DNA of 64,000 bases from Pseudophaeobacter sp. (lineage in GTDB: Bacteria > Pseudomonadota > Alphaproteobacteria > Rhodobacterales > Rhodobacteraceae). Position 1 is the stretch's first letter. The number at the start of each line of letters is the position of its first letter. This document shows positions 63,679-64,000 of this stretch, piece by piece. The notes below the pieces were generated by a model. The model was not told where the DNA came from. It worked only from the letters and a program-made list of their open reading frames with translations, and ran no database searches. The DNA is taken from positions 1 to 64,000 of the forward strand of contig JALUXC010000017.1 of NCBI GenBank assembly GCA_027019165.1, read 5' to 3'. The position numbers were made by a program, and so were the translations under genes.

Positions 63679-64000
63679 ATGCACAAGACGATTGCTTTGG
63701 CCGCCTTCATGGCTGGCGCTGTGGTGGCCCCGCTTTTTGCCGAAGAGGCGCCGCGCAGCACTCTGGTTCTTGACGCCTCCGGCTCCATGTGGGGCCAGAT
63801 CGACGGGGTGGCCAAGATCACCATTGCAAGGGATGTGATGCGCGACCTTCTGGGTGCCTTGCCCGAAACACAGCAGCTTGGCCTGATGGTCTACGGGCAT
63901 CGGCGCAAAGGGGACTGCAGCGACATTGAAGAGGTAATCGCGCCCGCACCCGGCTCCCATGGGGCCATTGTATCGGCGCTTGATGGGATTTCGCCCAAGG
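63679..64000 (+). CDS. VWA-domain exported protein (5' part only)
   Basis: The first 107 residues are visible; the gene runs off the window. Signal peptide MHKTIALAAFMAGAVVAPLF, mature start near AEEAP. STLVLDASGSMWGQIDG carries a MIDAS DxSxS motif of von Willebrand factor A domains, and GLMVYGHRRKGDC continues the fold. Similar exported VWA proteins are common beside periplasmic proteins of unknown function in Rhodobacterales. Confidence 0.85.
   Translation, partial: MHKTIALAAFMAGAVVAPLFAEEAPRSTLVLDASGSMWGQIDGVAKITIARDVMRDLLGALPETQQLGLMVYGHRRKGDCSDIEEVIAPAPGSHGAIVSALDGISPK

Overview
The window looks like about 64 kb of a Rhodobacterales (roseobacter-type) alphaproteobacterial replicon. Reasons: GC-rich DNA, tightly overlapping ATGA/TGATG operons, an frcBCAK fructose operon whose proteins resemble the Sinorhizobium ones, a large number of ABC and TRAP uptake systems, and RTX-type secreted protein genes. 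I saw no rRNA, tRNA, CRISPR, IS element or origin. Genes are assigned by motif and remembered family resemblance, since no search could be run.

Layout. 1-901 (-): N-terminal part of an RTX calcium-binding protein with a recent internal duplication. 1335-7247: ROK regulator diverging from a fructose importer and kinase operon (frcBCAK plus a PfkB kinase), with a 25-bp palindromic operator between. 7356-9594 (-): queCDEF for queuosine precursor synthesis, led by a well-formed preQ1-I riboswitch. 9937-21227 (-): eleven-gene hexuronate operon (uxaC, TRAP dctPQM, kdgF, kduI, kduD, uxuB, uxuA, uxaA, kdgK) with a divergent GntR/FCD regulator. 22296-30220: catecholate-type siderophore locus (TonB receptor, exported metallo-beta-lactamase-fold enzyme, LysR, four-gene ABC importer). 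30328-37528: UgpABCE-like ABC importer followed by two paralogous metallophosphoesterases, with a divergent LysR; probably uptake and hydrolysis of glycerophosphodiesters or similar.

37791-44230 (-) is the most novel part. A DUF6134-like exported protein, a QseBC/PmrAB-like response regulator and sensor kinase, then a thermostable-hemolysin-family (GNAT-like) protein, an AMP-dependent ligase, an SDR and a TauD-like oxygenase form a candidate small-molecule biosynthesis and signalling module. Both transcription units carry the same direct repeat (CTTACR-N5-CTTACR) about 50 bp upstream of their first gene, which looks like the response-regulator box.

44534-48859 (+): hydroxamate-type siderophore uptake (TonB receptor, RhtX-like MFS, DUF2218-SIP ferric reductase). 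48872-53773 (-): DeoR-regulated UgpB-type ABC importer. 53889-54509: SRAP (YedK/HMCES) protein. 54582-61041: GntR and double-GNAT operon diverging from a PotABCD-type importer ending in a hydantoin/Asp-Glu racemase-family gene. 61057-62694 (-): LuxR HTH fused to an alpha/beta hydrolase with Asp at the nucleophile elbow. 62854-64000 (+): exported protein of unknown function and the start of a VWA-domain protein.

A recurring feature: in five of the six solute-binding-protein transporter operons, a GC-rich hairpin directly follows the binding-protein gene.
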